Positions 56,659 to 64,000 of a stretch of DNA of 64,000 nucleotides are shown piece after piece. The notes beneath the pieces were generated by a model that was not told the origin of the DNA, made no database searches, and was given only the letters and a program-made list of their open reading frames with translations. The position numbers and the translations under genes are program-made. The stretch's first letter is position 1. Each line of letters opens with the position of its first letter. The stretch is from Arthrobacter sp. Leaf69 (GTDB lineage: Bacteria > Actinomycetota > Actinomycetes > Actinomycetales > Micrococcaceae). Location: NCBI RefSeq assembly GCF_001422645.1, contig NZ_LMLR01000010.1, positions 516,237 to 580,236 on the forward strand. Direction: 5' to 3'.

Positions 56659-57218
56659 AGCGGGGCTCCCTGGCGGATCGGGGATGAATGGAGGTTAACG
56701 CGGGCAGCGTGGAAGGCCTCCCGGGTACAGAAGCTGAGCAGCGCAGTCTTGCCGGGCAGGACCACCTCCCCGGCAGGCTGAAAGCCAAGCCGCGCGTTGA
56801 GGGCATGGATTTTGTGGTTCCGGGCGTCAGGCTCAACCACCACGCGCCCCACGCCCGGGTCGGCGAACAACCGGTCCAGCACCGCCTCCATCACCCGGGT
56901 GGTGAAGCCGGTCCGGACCGGCCCCTCCGGCGGGCCGACCAGCAGGTGCATCCCGATATCGCCGGACTGCGTGGCGTACACACCGGCCAGCGGCGACAGC
57001 GGCGGAAGGTACTCCTCCATCAGGAAGGCGGGGACGCCGCCGTCGAGCCCCATCAGCGCATGGTGGTGGCCGGTGGACTGGATCGTCGCGTACTCCTCCG
57101 CGACGTCCTGCACGGTGGCGGACTGCATCCCCCAAAAGGAGGCATAGGGCCGGGTGACCCAGCTGTGGAGGAGGGGTGCGTCGGTGTCCGGGTCGAAGCA
57201 GCGGAAGGTGAAACTCAT
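56655..57218 (-). CDS. desC: Siderophore acyltransferase (DesC/IucB-like GNAT)
   Basis: It should acylate N-hydroxycadaverine, giving the hydroxamate. The 187-residue protein is a GNAT-fold protein of the IucB/RhbD type: [32 protein letters not shown] and [20 protein letters not shown] are family blocks. It overlaps desB and desD by 4 bases on each side, which indicates coupled translation. Confidence 0.9.
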   Translation of the reverse strand: MSFTFRCFDPDTDAPLLHSWVTRPYASFWGMQSATVQDVAEEYATIQSTGHHHALMGLDGGVPAFLMEEYLPPLSPLAGVYATQSGDIGMHLLVGPPEGPVRTGFTTRVMEAVLDRLFADPGVGRVVVEPDARNHKIHALNARLGFQPAGEVVLPGKTALLSFCTREAFHAARVNLHSSPIRQGAPL

Positions 57219-58588
57219 GCGTTCACTCCTGCCGGCTCACGGTCAGCAGCCTTTCGGACGCCGCCCGGGAACCCGGCGGGCTCCCGCGTTCCGAACTGCT
57301 GGAACGCGATGCTTTGTTCCACCGGGTAGACCTCGCGGCCGGTGATGTCTCGCAGGATGCAGGAATTGCGGTAGGCGGCCATGCCCAGATCGGGCGTCAC
57401 GAACCCGTGGGTGTGCAGCTCGGCGTTCTGGACGAAGATCTCGCCGGGTTCGACGCCGGTGCTGTAGTTGCGGTCGACGGCGAACCTGCCGAGGCTGTCC
57501 CGGGCGATGCGGTCCTGCACGCCGGCAAGGAACTCCGGCTCCCGGTAGCCGTACCCGGTGGCGAGCACCACGGCGTCGGTCTCCAGCGAGTAGTCGGTGT
57601 CCTGCTCCTCGTGCCGCAGCTGCAGGGTGTGGGAGCCGGTTGCCGGGTTCCAGGACGCGCCGGTGAGCGCCGAGTGCGTCAGCAGCCGGGTCTCCACGAT
57701 GCCCGGGAGGCTCTTGGCATACAGGAGGTCGTAGATGGCGTCGATGAGCTCGGAGTTGATGCCCTTGTAGAGGCTCTTCTGGCTCTTGACCAGGCCGTCG
57801 CGCCGTTCCTGCGGGAGCGCGTGGAAGTAATCCACGTATTCGGGCGACGTCATTTCAAGGGTCAGTTTGGTGTACTCGAGCGGGAAGAACCGGCCCGAGC
57901 GGGTAACCCAGTTCAGCCGGTAGCCGTGGGCGTCGATCTCCTGCAGCAGCTCGTAGTAGATTTCGGCAGCGCTCTGGCCGCTGCCCACGATCGTGATGCT
58001 CCGCTGCTGCAGCAGTTCACTCTTCCGCGGCAGGTACTCGGCGTTGTGGAGGACCAGTCCGCCGGCGTCGACTATGCCGTCGCAGGCCGCCGGCACGTAG
58101 GGCGAGGTGCCGGTGCCCAGGACCAGCCGCCGGGCGTGCAGCACCTCCGGCCCGTCCGGGCCTTCCAGCGCCAGCCGGTACACGCCGTCGTCGTAACCGA
58201 TCTCCCGGACGTCCGTGTCGAACCGGACGGAATCCAGCTGGCCCGCCACCCACTGGCAGTACTGGTTGTACTCGGCGCGCAGCGGATAGAAGTTCTCCCG
58301 GATGTAGAACCGGTACAGCCGTCCGGTCTGCTTGAGGAAGTTCAGGAACGAGTATGGCGACGTCGGGTCCGCCAGGGTGACCAGGTCGGCCATAAACGGA
58401 ACCTGCAGGTGCGCGGGCTCCAGCATCATGCCCGGGTGCCAGTCGAAGGATTCCCGGCGTTCCAGGAAAACACCGTCCAGCCCGTCGACAGGTTCGCTCA
58501 GCGCGGCGAGGCCCAGGTTGAACGGCCCGACGCCGATCGCGGCGAAATCGTGGACGCGCCGGCTTGCGCTCTGGTTGCCTGCGTTCAT
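57215..58588 (-). CDS. desB: Lysine/cadaverine N-monooxygenase (DesB-like)
   Basis: A flavin-dependent N-hydroxylase that should hydroxylate cadaverine. The FAD motif [14 protein letters not shown], the NADPH motif [15 protein letters not shown] and the C-terminal [13 protein letters not shown] are those of the IucD/SidA family. At 457 residues its length is normal. The ATG at 58588 overlaps the desA stop by 4 bases. Confidence 0.93.
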   Translation of the reverse strand: MNAGNQSASRRVHDFAAIGVGPFNLGLAALSEPVDGLDGVFLERRESFDWHPGMMLEPAHLQVPFMADLVTLADPTSPYSFLNFLKQTGRLYRFYIRENFYPLRAEYNQYCQWVAGQLDSVRFDTDVREIGYDDGVYRLALEGPDGPEVLHARRLVLGTGTSPYVPAACDGIVDAGGLVLHNAEYLPRKSELLQQRSITIVGSGQSAAEIYYELLQEIDAHGYRLNWVTRSGRFFPLEYTKLTLEMTSPEYVDYFHALPQERRDGLVKSQKSLYKGINSELIDAIYDLLYAKSLPGIVETRLLTHSALTGASWNPATGSHTLQLRHEEQDTDYSLETDAVVLATGYGYREPEFLAGVQDRIARDSLGRFAVDRNYSTGVEPGEIFVQNAELHTHGFVTPDLGMAAYRNSCILRDITGREVYPVEQSIAFQQFGTREPAGFPGGVRKAADREPAGVNA

Positions 58589-60159
58589 GCCGACACCTCC
58601 GCGTCCTCGAGCAGCAATGCCCCGGTGGTCCGGAGCAGGTCAATGATGCTGCGGATGTCCTCCACGCGGGCCTCGGCGTTCAGCAGGGTGAACTTCAGGT
58701 AGTGCCGGCCCGCCACGGTGGTCCCCGCCACCACGGCCTCGCCCGAGGAGAAGACGGCGGAGCGGATGTCCTGGTTGAGGCGGTCCGCCGTGTCCTCGGC
58801 CAAGCGGCTCCCGTCCGGTTGCCGGGGGCGGTACCGGAACACGAGCGTGCTCAGTTGCGGCGCTGCGGCGAGCTCAAAGTCCGGATCCGAGGCCAGGACC
58901 TTAGCCACGCTCGACGCCAGGTCGATGGCCCCGTCGAAAAGCGCCCCGAGGGCATCGGCGCCCATGATCCGCAGCGTCAGCCAGAGCTTCAGGGCGTCAA
59001 AACGGCGGGTGGTCTGGATGCTTTTGTCCACCTGGTTGGGGCGGTCGACGGCGGAGACCGGGTTCAGGTAGTCGGCGTGGTAGGTCACGTGCCGGAGGGT
59101 CGCCGCGTCGCGGACCAGCAACGCGCTCGAGCTGACCGGCTGGAAGAAGGTCTTGTGGAAGTCTACGGTGACCGAATCCGCCCGGTGGATCCCGTCCAGC
59201 AGATGCCGGTGCCGCGCGGACACCATGAGCCCGCCGCCGTACGCCGCGTCCACGTGGAACCAGGCACCATGCTCACGGGCCGCCGCGGCCAGCTCGTCGA
59301 GGGGGTCGATCGCCCCGAAGTCGGTGGTGCCGGCCGTTGCCACCACCGCCATGGGCACGAGGCCTTCGTTGCGGGCGTGCGCCAGTTCCCCGCCCAGCGC
59401 CACGGGATCCATCCGGTGCTCCGGGCCGCAGGGCACGGACACGACGGCGTCGTACCCCAGTCCCAGCATGGACGCCGACTTCCGGATGCTGAAGTGGCTG
59501 TCCGCCGAGGTGAAGATGCGCAGCTTCTCCAGAAGGGAAGGCAGCCGGAGCCCGTCATTTTCCGGGTCGAGCTTCAGCCACTCCACGGCCTGGTTCCGTG
59601 CCAGCAGGAGGGCCTGGAAATTGGACTGGCTCCCGCCCGAGGTGAACACGCCGTCGGCGGAGCCGCCCAGCTGGAGCTGCCCGGCTGCCCATGAGATGAG
59701 CCTGCGTTCGATCATGGTGGCGCCCGCGCTCTGGTCCCAGGTGTCCATTGAAGAATTCACCGCGGACAGGACAGCCTCGGCGACGAGTGCCGGGATCACG
59801 ACGGGACAGTTCAGATGCGCTGCGTACTTGGCGTCGTGGAAGTAGACAGCGTCCCGGAGGTAGACGCCCTCCAGCTCGTCAAGGGCAGCGGCGGTATCCG
59901 CCAGCGGGGTGCCCAGGTCCACGGCGTCTACGCGGCTCTTGAGCTCGGCGGGCGTGGCCCCGGTAAAGGGGCGGGTGCACTGCGAGACTTTGCCGGCCAC
60001 CGCCGCGACACCCTCAAGAACCCGGGCCGTGTAGCCGCCCGCATTGCGGGCGTTGAAGAGGTGGGCGGTGGCATTGTGCAGCAGCTGTGCCGGTGAACCG
60101 GATCCGGTCTCGGTGCTGGGAGACAGGGGGTGAAAATCCGCGGGAATGACGGGCGCCAC
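58585..60159 (-). CDS. desA: PLP-dependent lysine decarboxylase (DesA-like)
   Basis: It should decarboxylate lysine to cadaverine, the first step of desferrioxamine synthesis. The 524-residue protein is a group II decarboxylase with [28 protein letters not shown] and the PLP-lysine segment [10 protein letters not shown]. The start is a GTG at 60159 with AAGGA 7 bases upstream. An iron-box-like site lies about 47 bases upstream of the start, so the desABCD operon is probably repressed by a DtxR/IdeR protein when iron is plentiful. No siderophore transporter is adjacent. Confidence 0.93.
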   Translation of the reverse strand: MAPVIPADFHPLSPSTETGSGSPAQLLHNATAHLFNARNAGGYTARVLEGVAAVAGKVSQCTRPFTGATPAELKSRVDAVDLGTPLADTAAALDELEGVYLRDAVYFHDAKYAAHLNCPVVIPALVAEAVLSAVNSSMDTWDQSAGATMIERRLISWAAGQLQLGGSADGVFTSGGSQSNFQALLLARNQAVEWLKLDPENDGLRLPSLLEKLRIFTSADSHFSIRKSASMLGLGYDAVVSVPCGPEHRMDPVALGGELAHARNEGLVPMAVVATAGTTDFGAIDPLDELAAAAREHGAWFHVDAAYGGGLMVSARHRHLLDGIHRADSVTVDFHKTFFQPVSSSALLVRDAATLRHVTYHADYLNPVSAVDRPNQVDKSIQTTRRFDALKLWLTLRIMGADALGALFDGAIDLASSVAKVLASDPDFELAAAPQLSTLVFRYRPRQPDGSRLAEDTADRLNQDIRSAVFSSGEAVVAGTTVAGRHYLKFTLLNAEARVEDIRSIIDLLRTTGALLLEDAEVSA

Positions 60160-60205
60160 AGAAAGATCCTTTGTTTGACGTGAGTAGCATCGACTAAGCT
60201 AACCC

Positions 60206-60224
60206 TTACTTAGGCGAACCTTAA
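60206..60224. promoter_or_regulatory. DtxR/IdeR iron-box-like operator before desA
   Basis: Read in the desA direction, TTAAGGTTCGCCTAAGTAA resembles the actinobacterial iron-box consensus TTAGGTTAGGCTAACCTAA, with AGGTT-G-CTAA preserved. A second partial site (GGGTTAGCTTAG) follows directly toward desA (60192-60205). The location between the promoter region and desA fits repression by iron-loaded DtxR/IdeR. Confidence 0.6.
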
Positions 60225-60307
60225 CGTCAAACTTATGTGACTTAATTCCCGTCGGGGACGGCTAACGAGTGGAAAGGATGAGTGCCGCCTCCGGATTATG
60301 GCGGGCG

Positions 60308-60592
60308 CTACCGGTGGGCGTAGGTGAGGCAGTCAGCGTTGTCGACGCCTGGACCCACGTGCACCTCGGTCGCCTTGCACATCAGGTGGTCGTTATGGGC
60401 GCATTCGGAACGCTGGCAGGCACCGACGTCGGCCAGCACCTTGGGCAACCCGCCGTGAACGCCGATATCGATGAATGTGGCGCAGGAGGCGTGATCCTCG
60501 GCCCCGCCGACGGTGATGGCTGCGGCGTTGCAGTTGGAGTGGTCGTTAAAGGAGCAATTGGTCACACTGCAGTCGGCTACATGCGTCGTCAT
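60308..60592 (-). CDS. DUF1540 protein with two cysteine modules
   Basis: The 94-residue protein has two DUF1540 units: C-x5-C-x7-C with a following C (residues about 8-38) and a second C-x4-C-x6-C-x15-C (about 58-88), each with an N-D-H motif. Such cysteine/histidine patterns suggest metal binding; the function is unknown. GGAGGA stands upstream of the ATG at 60592. It is upstream of desA on the same strand, but 148 bases with an iron-box-like site separate them, so it is probably a separate unit. Confidence 0.88.
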   Translation of the reverse strand: MTTHVADCSVTNCSFNDHSNCNAAAITVGGAEDHASCATFIDIGVHGGLPKVLADVGACQRSECAHNDHLMCKATEVHVGPGVDNADCLTYAHR

Positions 60593-60714
60593 GGGATATT
60601 CCTCCGTGCTCCGGCCACCCGGGCTGGCGGCTCAGTGTGTCCACGGTAGGCCCGTCCACGGCAAACAAAAAGACCCAATTGTGTTACCTAATGCCGGCGA
60701 GCTCGACTAGCGCG

Positions 60715-61155
60715 CTACGCCATGGGCCTCCGGAACCGGGCGACGTACTTCCGCTGCCACGGGGTCTCGCTGGCGCCCCGGCGATAGTGTGCGCGCACGA
60801 AGGCCACGGCCTCCGCGGGCGGGACGCCGTCGAGGATGGCCAGGCAGGCCAGGGCGGTTCCGGTCCGCCCGCGGCCGCCCCAGCACGCGACCTCAACCCG
60901 CTCGGTCTCGGCTCGGCGCCACGCCTCCATAAGGGCGTCCAGGGTGTCGGCGTCGTCGGCCGGCAGGCCGAAATCCCGCCAGCGGACCCAGCGGGATTCC
61001 CAGGCCACCGGCGCCGGACGGTTTCCCAGCAGGTACAGGCCAAACACGGGCCGCGGGCCGGCCGGAATCGGCCTGATCAGCCCCCGGCCGCGGACAAGCC
61101 GGCCGGACGGGAGTTCAAGGACTCCCTCCTTGCCCGGCTCCCAGGTCTCCGTCAT
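60715..61155 (-). CDS. Protein-tyrosine-phosphatase-like protein
   Basis: A 146-residue protein with the phosphatase loop ACWGGRGRTGTALACL (C-x5-R), in which the usual H before C is replaced by A. The rest resembles dual-specificity-phosphatase-like proteins of actinobacteria. The replacement leaves activity uncertain, since the C-x5-R core is intact. The ATG at 61155 is taken; an in-frame start at 61239 would add 28 residues. Substrate and partner are unknown. Confidence 0.7.
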   Translation of the reverse strand: MTETWEPGKEGVLELPSGRLVRGRGLIRPIPAGPRPVFGLYLLGNRPAPVAWESRWVRWRDFGLPADDADTLDALMEAWRRAETERVEVACWGGRGRTGTALACLAILDGVPPAEAVAFVRAHYRRGASETPWQRKYVARFRRPMA

Positions 61156-61287
61156 GATCCCGAGCGTAGTCCTTCCGTCGGCGACACGCACCGCACGCTC
61201 CCGTCCGGTACCCGAAGACCGGCCAAAAACCTCGGACACATCGGTGTCTTCCGGGCCCGGGCAGAAGTTACTGGGCGGGAACGCAGC

Positions 61288-62811
61288 CTAGTGGCCGGCG
61301 CCGAGCTTGCCGCCGAGGCGTTCGCGCATCAGGATGCTGGCGTCGTTGAGGCCGATGACCTTCACGTCTTTGCTGTGATGGTGGTATTTCTCGGTGATGG
61401 CGTCCAGCGCTGCGATGGTGGACGCGTCCCACAGGTGCGAGGCGTGCATGTCGATGACCACGTGCTCGGGATCCAAGGCGTATTCGAACTGGGTGTAGAG
61501 GTCGTTGGAGGACGCGAAGAACAGCTCTCCGTCCACGACGTAGGTAGCCGTTTCGTGGCCGCCGATGGTTTTGACGGTCCGTTCCACGGTGACGAAGTGG
61601 GCCACGCGGCGGGCGAACATCACCATGGCCACGAGTACGCCGACTCCGACTCCGATCGCGAGGTTGTGGGTAGCGACGGTGACGATGACGGTGGCCAGCA
61701 TGACCGCGGTTTCGCTCTTGGGCATCATCTTCAGTGTCCGGGGGTGGATGCTGTGCCAGTCGAAGGTGGCGACGGAAACGAAGATCATCACGGCCACCAA
61801 GGCGGCCATGGGGATCAGGGACACAATGTCGCCGAGAACCACCACGAGAATGAGCAGGAAGACGCCGGCGAGGAACGTGGAGATGCGCGTCCGCGCGCCG
61901 GAAGCTTTGACGTTGATCATGGTCTGGCCGATCATCGCGCAGCCGCCCATGCCGCCGAAGAAGCCGGTGACGATGTTCGCGACGCCCTGCCCCCAGGCCT
62001 CGCGGGTCTTGGGTGAGCGGGTGTCCGTGATGTCGTCTACGAGCTTGGCGGTCATGAGGGATTCCAACAGCCCCACGAACGCCATGGCCAGCGCGAACGG
62101 GAAGATGACCTGCAGTGTTTCGAGCGTGAACGGCACGTTTGGCACGAACAGCGAGGGCAGCGAGTCCGGCAGCGCACCCTTGTCCCCCACCGTGGGGACC
62201 GCGACGGCGGCCAGGACGGTGACAAGGGTCAGGACCACGATCGCGACGAGCGGTGCGGGCACGGCCTTGGTGAGCCGGGGCAGGCCGAAGACGATCAGGA
62301 GGCCCGCCGCGGTGAGCGGATAGACCAGCCACGGCACGCCGATCAGCTCGGGGACCTGGGACAGAAAGATCAGGATGGCCAGGGCGTTGACGAAGCCCAC
62401 CATCACTGAGCGGGGAATGAAGCGCATCAGCTTCGCCACGCCGGACAAGCCTAGGATGATCTGGAAGATGCCGGCCAGGATGACGGCGGCGACGAGGTAG
62501 TCCAGGCCGTGCGACTTCACCAGCGGGGCGATCACGAGGGCAACGGCGCCGGTGGCCGCCGAAATCATCGCGGGACGGCCGCCGACGAAGGCGATCGTCA
62601 CCGCCATGGTGAAGGACGCGAACAGCCCGATCCGCGGGTCCACGCCGGCAATGATCGAAAACGCGATGGCCTCCGGGATGAGCGCCAGCGCGACGACGAG
62701 CCCGCCGAGGATCTCGGTTTTGAGCCGGCGCGGTGACCTCAGGGTCAACCGGACGGATTGCAGCTGTTCTGGAGCGAACACCGGAGGGTGTTCGGCTTTT
62801 GCGACGGCCAT
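61288..62811 (-). CDS. SulP-family anion transporter with STAS domain
   Basis: A 507-residue transporter of the SLC26/SulP family (sulfate, bicarbonate or other anions). About 10-12 helices include VALALIPEAIAFSIIAGVDP, ASFTMAVTIAFVGGRPAMISAATGAVALV and SSFMGGMGGCAMIGQTMIN-like blocks typical of the family. A C-terminal STAS domain (about 420-495) contains VIDMHASHLWDASTIAAL. It diverges from the MerR gene across 178 bases, so MerR could control it. Substrate not defined. Confidence 0.92.
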   Translation of the reverse strand: MAVAKAEHPPVFAPEQLQSVRLTLRSPRRLKTEILGGLVVALALIPEAIAFSIIAGVDPRIGLFASFTMAVTIAFVGGRPAMISAATGAVALVIAPLVKSHGLDYLVAAVILAGIFQIILGLSGVAKLMRFIPRSVMVGFVNALAILIFLSQVPELIGVPWLVYPLTAAGLLIVFGLPRLTKAVPAPLVAIVVLTLVTVLAAVAVPTVGDKGALPDSLPSLFVPNVPFTLETLQVIFPFALAMAFVGLLESLMTAKLVDDITDTRSPKTREAWGQGVANIVTGFFGGMGGCAMIGQTMINVKASGARTRISTFLAGVFLLILVVVLGDIVSLIPMAALVAVMIFVSVATFDWHSIHPRTLKMMPKSETAVMLATVIVTVATHNLAIGVGVGVLVAMVMFARRVAHFVTVERTVKTIGGHETATYVVDGELFFASSNDLYTQFEYALDPEHVVIDMHASHLWDASTIAALDAITEKYHHHSKDVKVIGLNDASILMRERLGGKLGAGH

Positions 62812-62934
62812 TGCTGGCTCCGTTCGTGGTCAAGAAGACGCGCGACGGCGGCTTCGTTCTGCTAATGATTGAGGGGCGCAGCGCCGCGCCGGCATGAGGG
62901 GGAATTAGTCTCTAAGGTCTCAACCCCACCACCC

Positions 62935-62964
62935 AAACCCTACCCTAACGTGATGGTAGGGTTT
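62935..62964. promoter_or_regulatory. Probable MerR operator (perfect 10-bp dyad)
   Basis: AAACCCTACC (62935-62944) and GGTAGGGTTT (62955-62964) are perfect inverted repeats around a 10-base centre, CTAACGTGAT, 26 bases before the merR-type gene. MerR-family regulators typically bind such dyads between the -35 and -10 elements, so this is likely its autoregulatory site. Confidence 0.65.
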
Positions 62965-62989
62965 AAATCAGAACAGAACGGAGACCCTG

Positions 62990-63370
62990 ATGACGGCTAA
63001 AACCGGCAGCACCAGCACCATGCACATCGGCGAATTGGCGGACAGGACCGGCCTGTCACTGCGGACCATCCGTCACTATGACGACGTCGGGCTACTGCCC
63101 GCGACGGCGCGCACCGACGGCGGCTTTCGCGTCTATTCAGAGGATGATTTCGAGCGTCTGATGGTTATCAAGCAGATGAAGCCGCTGGGGTTCTCACTGG
63201 AGGAAATGGCCGAGATCCTGGGTCTTCTTGCGAACGGACCGGGCGCGCCAGGATCTGCCGCGCGTCTCGCGGGAATCCTGGAACAGGCCGCACACCAGCG
63301 CGCCAAAATGGCCCGCAACCTCGCGCAGGCGGACGACTTCATCGCCATGCTAGGGCGCATCACCGCATAG
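62990..63370 (+). CDS. MerR-family transcriptional regulator
   Basis: The 126-residue protein has the N-terminal winged helix (IGELADRTGLSLRTIRHYDDVGLLPA, seen as two consecutive blocks) and the dimerisation helix in its C-terminal half (AARLAGILEQAAHQRAKMAR). No cysteine metal site is evident in the C-terminus, so it is not a typical metal sensor. GGAG stands 6 bases before the ATG. It diverges from the SulP gene and precedes the bile-acid-symporter-type gene, either of which might be a target. Confidence 0.92.
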   Translation: MTAKTGSTSTMHIGELADRTGLSLRTIRHYDDVGLLPATARTDGGFRVYSEDDFERLMVIKQMKPLGFSLEEMAEILGLLANGPGAPGSAARLAGILEQAAHQRAKMARNLAQADDFIAMLGRITA

Positions 63371-63485
63371 GCACGCTCTACTGCCCGGTCAGCGGTACGC
63401 CAGCGAACTTCCTAAAATCGGACATATTCTCGGACCGGGCAGTCACGAACTGGCTTAGGTGTGGTCGCGATGGCACCATATTTGG

Positions 63486-64000
63486 ATGCTTGAGGCAACC
63501 AAAACTTCGTCTGCCCCCGAGACCGGCGCGGTCCCGGCCAACCCAGCCCTCGCCGCCGAGGCGAAGATCGCCCGCATCGCGGTCACCATCTTCCCGCTGC
63601 TCGTCGTCGTCGCGGGCGTCGCGGGCTACCTGGTGCCGGGCGCTTTTAAGCACCTCGGTCCCAGCGTGCCGTACCTGCTGGGCATCATCATGTTCTGCAT
63701 GGGCCTGACGCTGACGCCGCCCGACTTCGCCTCCGTGGCCAAGCGCCCCTGGGCCGTCGTTCTCGGTATTGTGGCGCACTACGTCATCATGCCCGGTGCC
63801 GACTGGATCATCGCCGTCGCATTGAATCTCCCACCGGAACTGGCCGTGGGGCTCATCCTCGTCGGCTGCGCGCCCTCGGGCACCGCGTCCAACGTGATGG
63901 CGTTCCTGGCCAAGGGCGACGTCGCACTTTCGGTCGCGATCGCCTCTGTGTCGACACTGATCGCCCCGGTGGTGACGCCGCTGCTGGTCCTGTTCCTGGC
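63486..64000 (+). CDS. Bile acid:sodium symporter-family transporter, N-terminal part (runs off window)
   Basis: From the ATG at 63486 the frame is open for 171 residues to the window end. After a polar 30-residue leader it shows successive helices with GIIMFCMGLTLTPPDF and the core CAPSGTASNVMAFLAKGDVALS, the signature of the BASS/ACR3-like sodium symporter superfamily (YocS/PanS type). Bacterial members carry pantoate, organic acids or bile acids; the substrate is not inferable from this part. Confidence 0.88.
   Translation, partial: MLEATKTSSAPETGAVPANPALAAEAKIARIAVTIFPLLVVVAGVAGYLVPGAFKHLGPSVPYLLGIIMFCMGLTLTPPDFASVAKRPWAVVLGIVAHYVIMPGADWIIAVALNLPPELAVGLILVGCAPSGTASNVMAFLAKGDVALSVAIASVSTLIAPVVTPLLVLFL

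Overview
The window is GC-rich, gene-dense chromosomal DNA of an actinobacterium. The gene order tilS-hpt-ftsH-folE-folP-folB-folK, frequent GTG and TTG starts, tight 4-20 base overlaps and the protein repertoire point to a Micrococcaceae genome of the Arthrobacter/Pseudarthrobacter type; this placement is inference from family knowledge, not a search. About 60 protein genes are supported. No rRNA, tRNA, CRISPR array, prophage or insertion sequence is visible.

Layout. 1-14.7 kb: a partial drug-exporter gene, then a long leftward cluster read from 14.7 kb down to 1 kb: a PBP4-type carboxypeptidase, a zinc metalloprotease, tilS, hpt, ftsH, folate synthesis (folE, folP, folB, folK), a DUF3180 membrane protein, two bacterial PH-domain membrane proteins, a DUF2520 Rossmann protein and panC. 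14.8-17.7 kb: rightward ppa, a type-B carboxylesterase and a DUF429 protein. 17.7-25.7 kb: phosphoketolase diverging from a SatD-like gene, a HAD hydrolase, serS, a diacylglycerol kinase-like gene and pheA. 25.7-35 kb: rhodanese, amidase (preceded by an 86-bp direct repeat), alcohol dehydrogenase, POT transporter, APH-like kinase, DUF4190 protein, pgm and a GGDEF gene. 35-45 kb: a RutE-like reductase diverging from a uracil/xanthine permease, an acidic low-complexity protein, an SDR, a DUF6328/DUF6766-like membrane pair, glycerate kinase, histidine phosphatase, an NAD(P)HX dehydratase and GDPD. 45-53.5 kb: HAD, YbhB, PfkB sugar kinase, a metallo-beta-lactamase/rhodanese fusion, nhaA, a Ktr/Trk potassium system and an alpha/beta hydrolase. 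53.6-64 kb: a RelA/SpoT-domain synthetase, a four-gene desferrioxamine-type siderophore operon (desABCD) behind an iron-box-like site, a DUF1540 protein, a phosphatase-like protein, a SulP transporter, a MerR regulator with a 10-bp dyad in its promoter region, and a partial bile-acid:sodium symporter-family gene.

The most unusual content is non-coding: two intergenic palindromes exactly 63 bp long that share the arm CAACGCGGGGTCA (931-993 and 15382-15444), a third of similar architecture (29161-29227), and a second repeat type built on GGRCATRTCC-like palindromes, present as two near-identical 86-bp copies before the amidase and as a similar-sized cluster inside the coding sequence of desD. 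These look like two REP/MITE-like families. I did not find a clearly new multi-gene system; most genes belong to known families.
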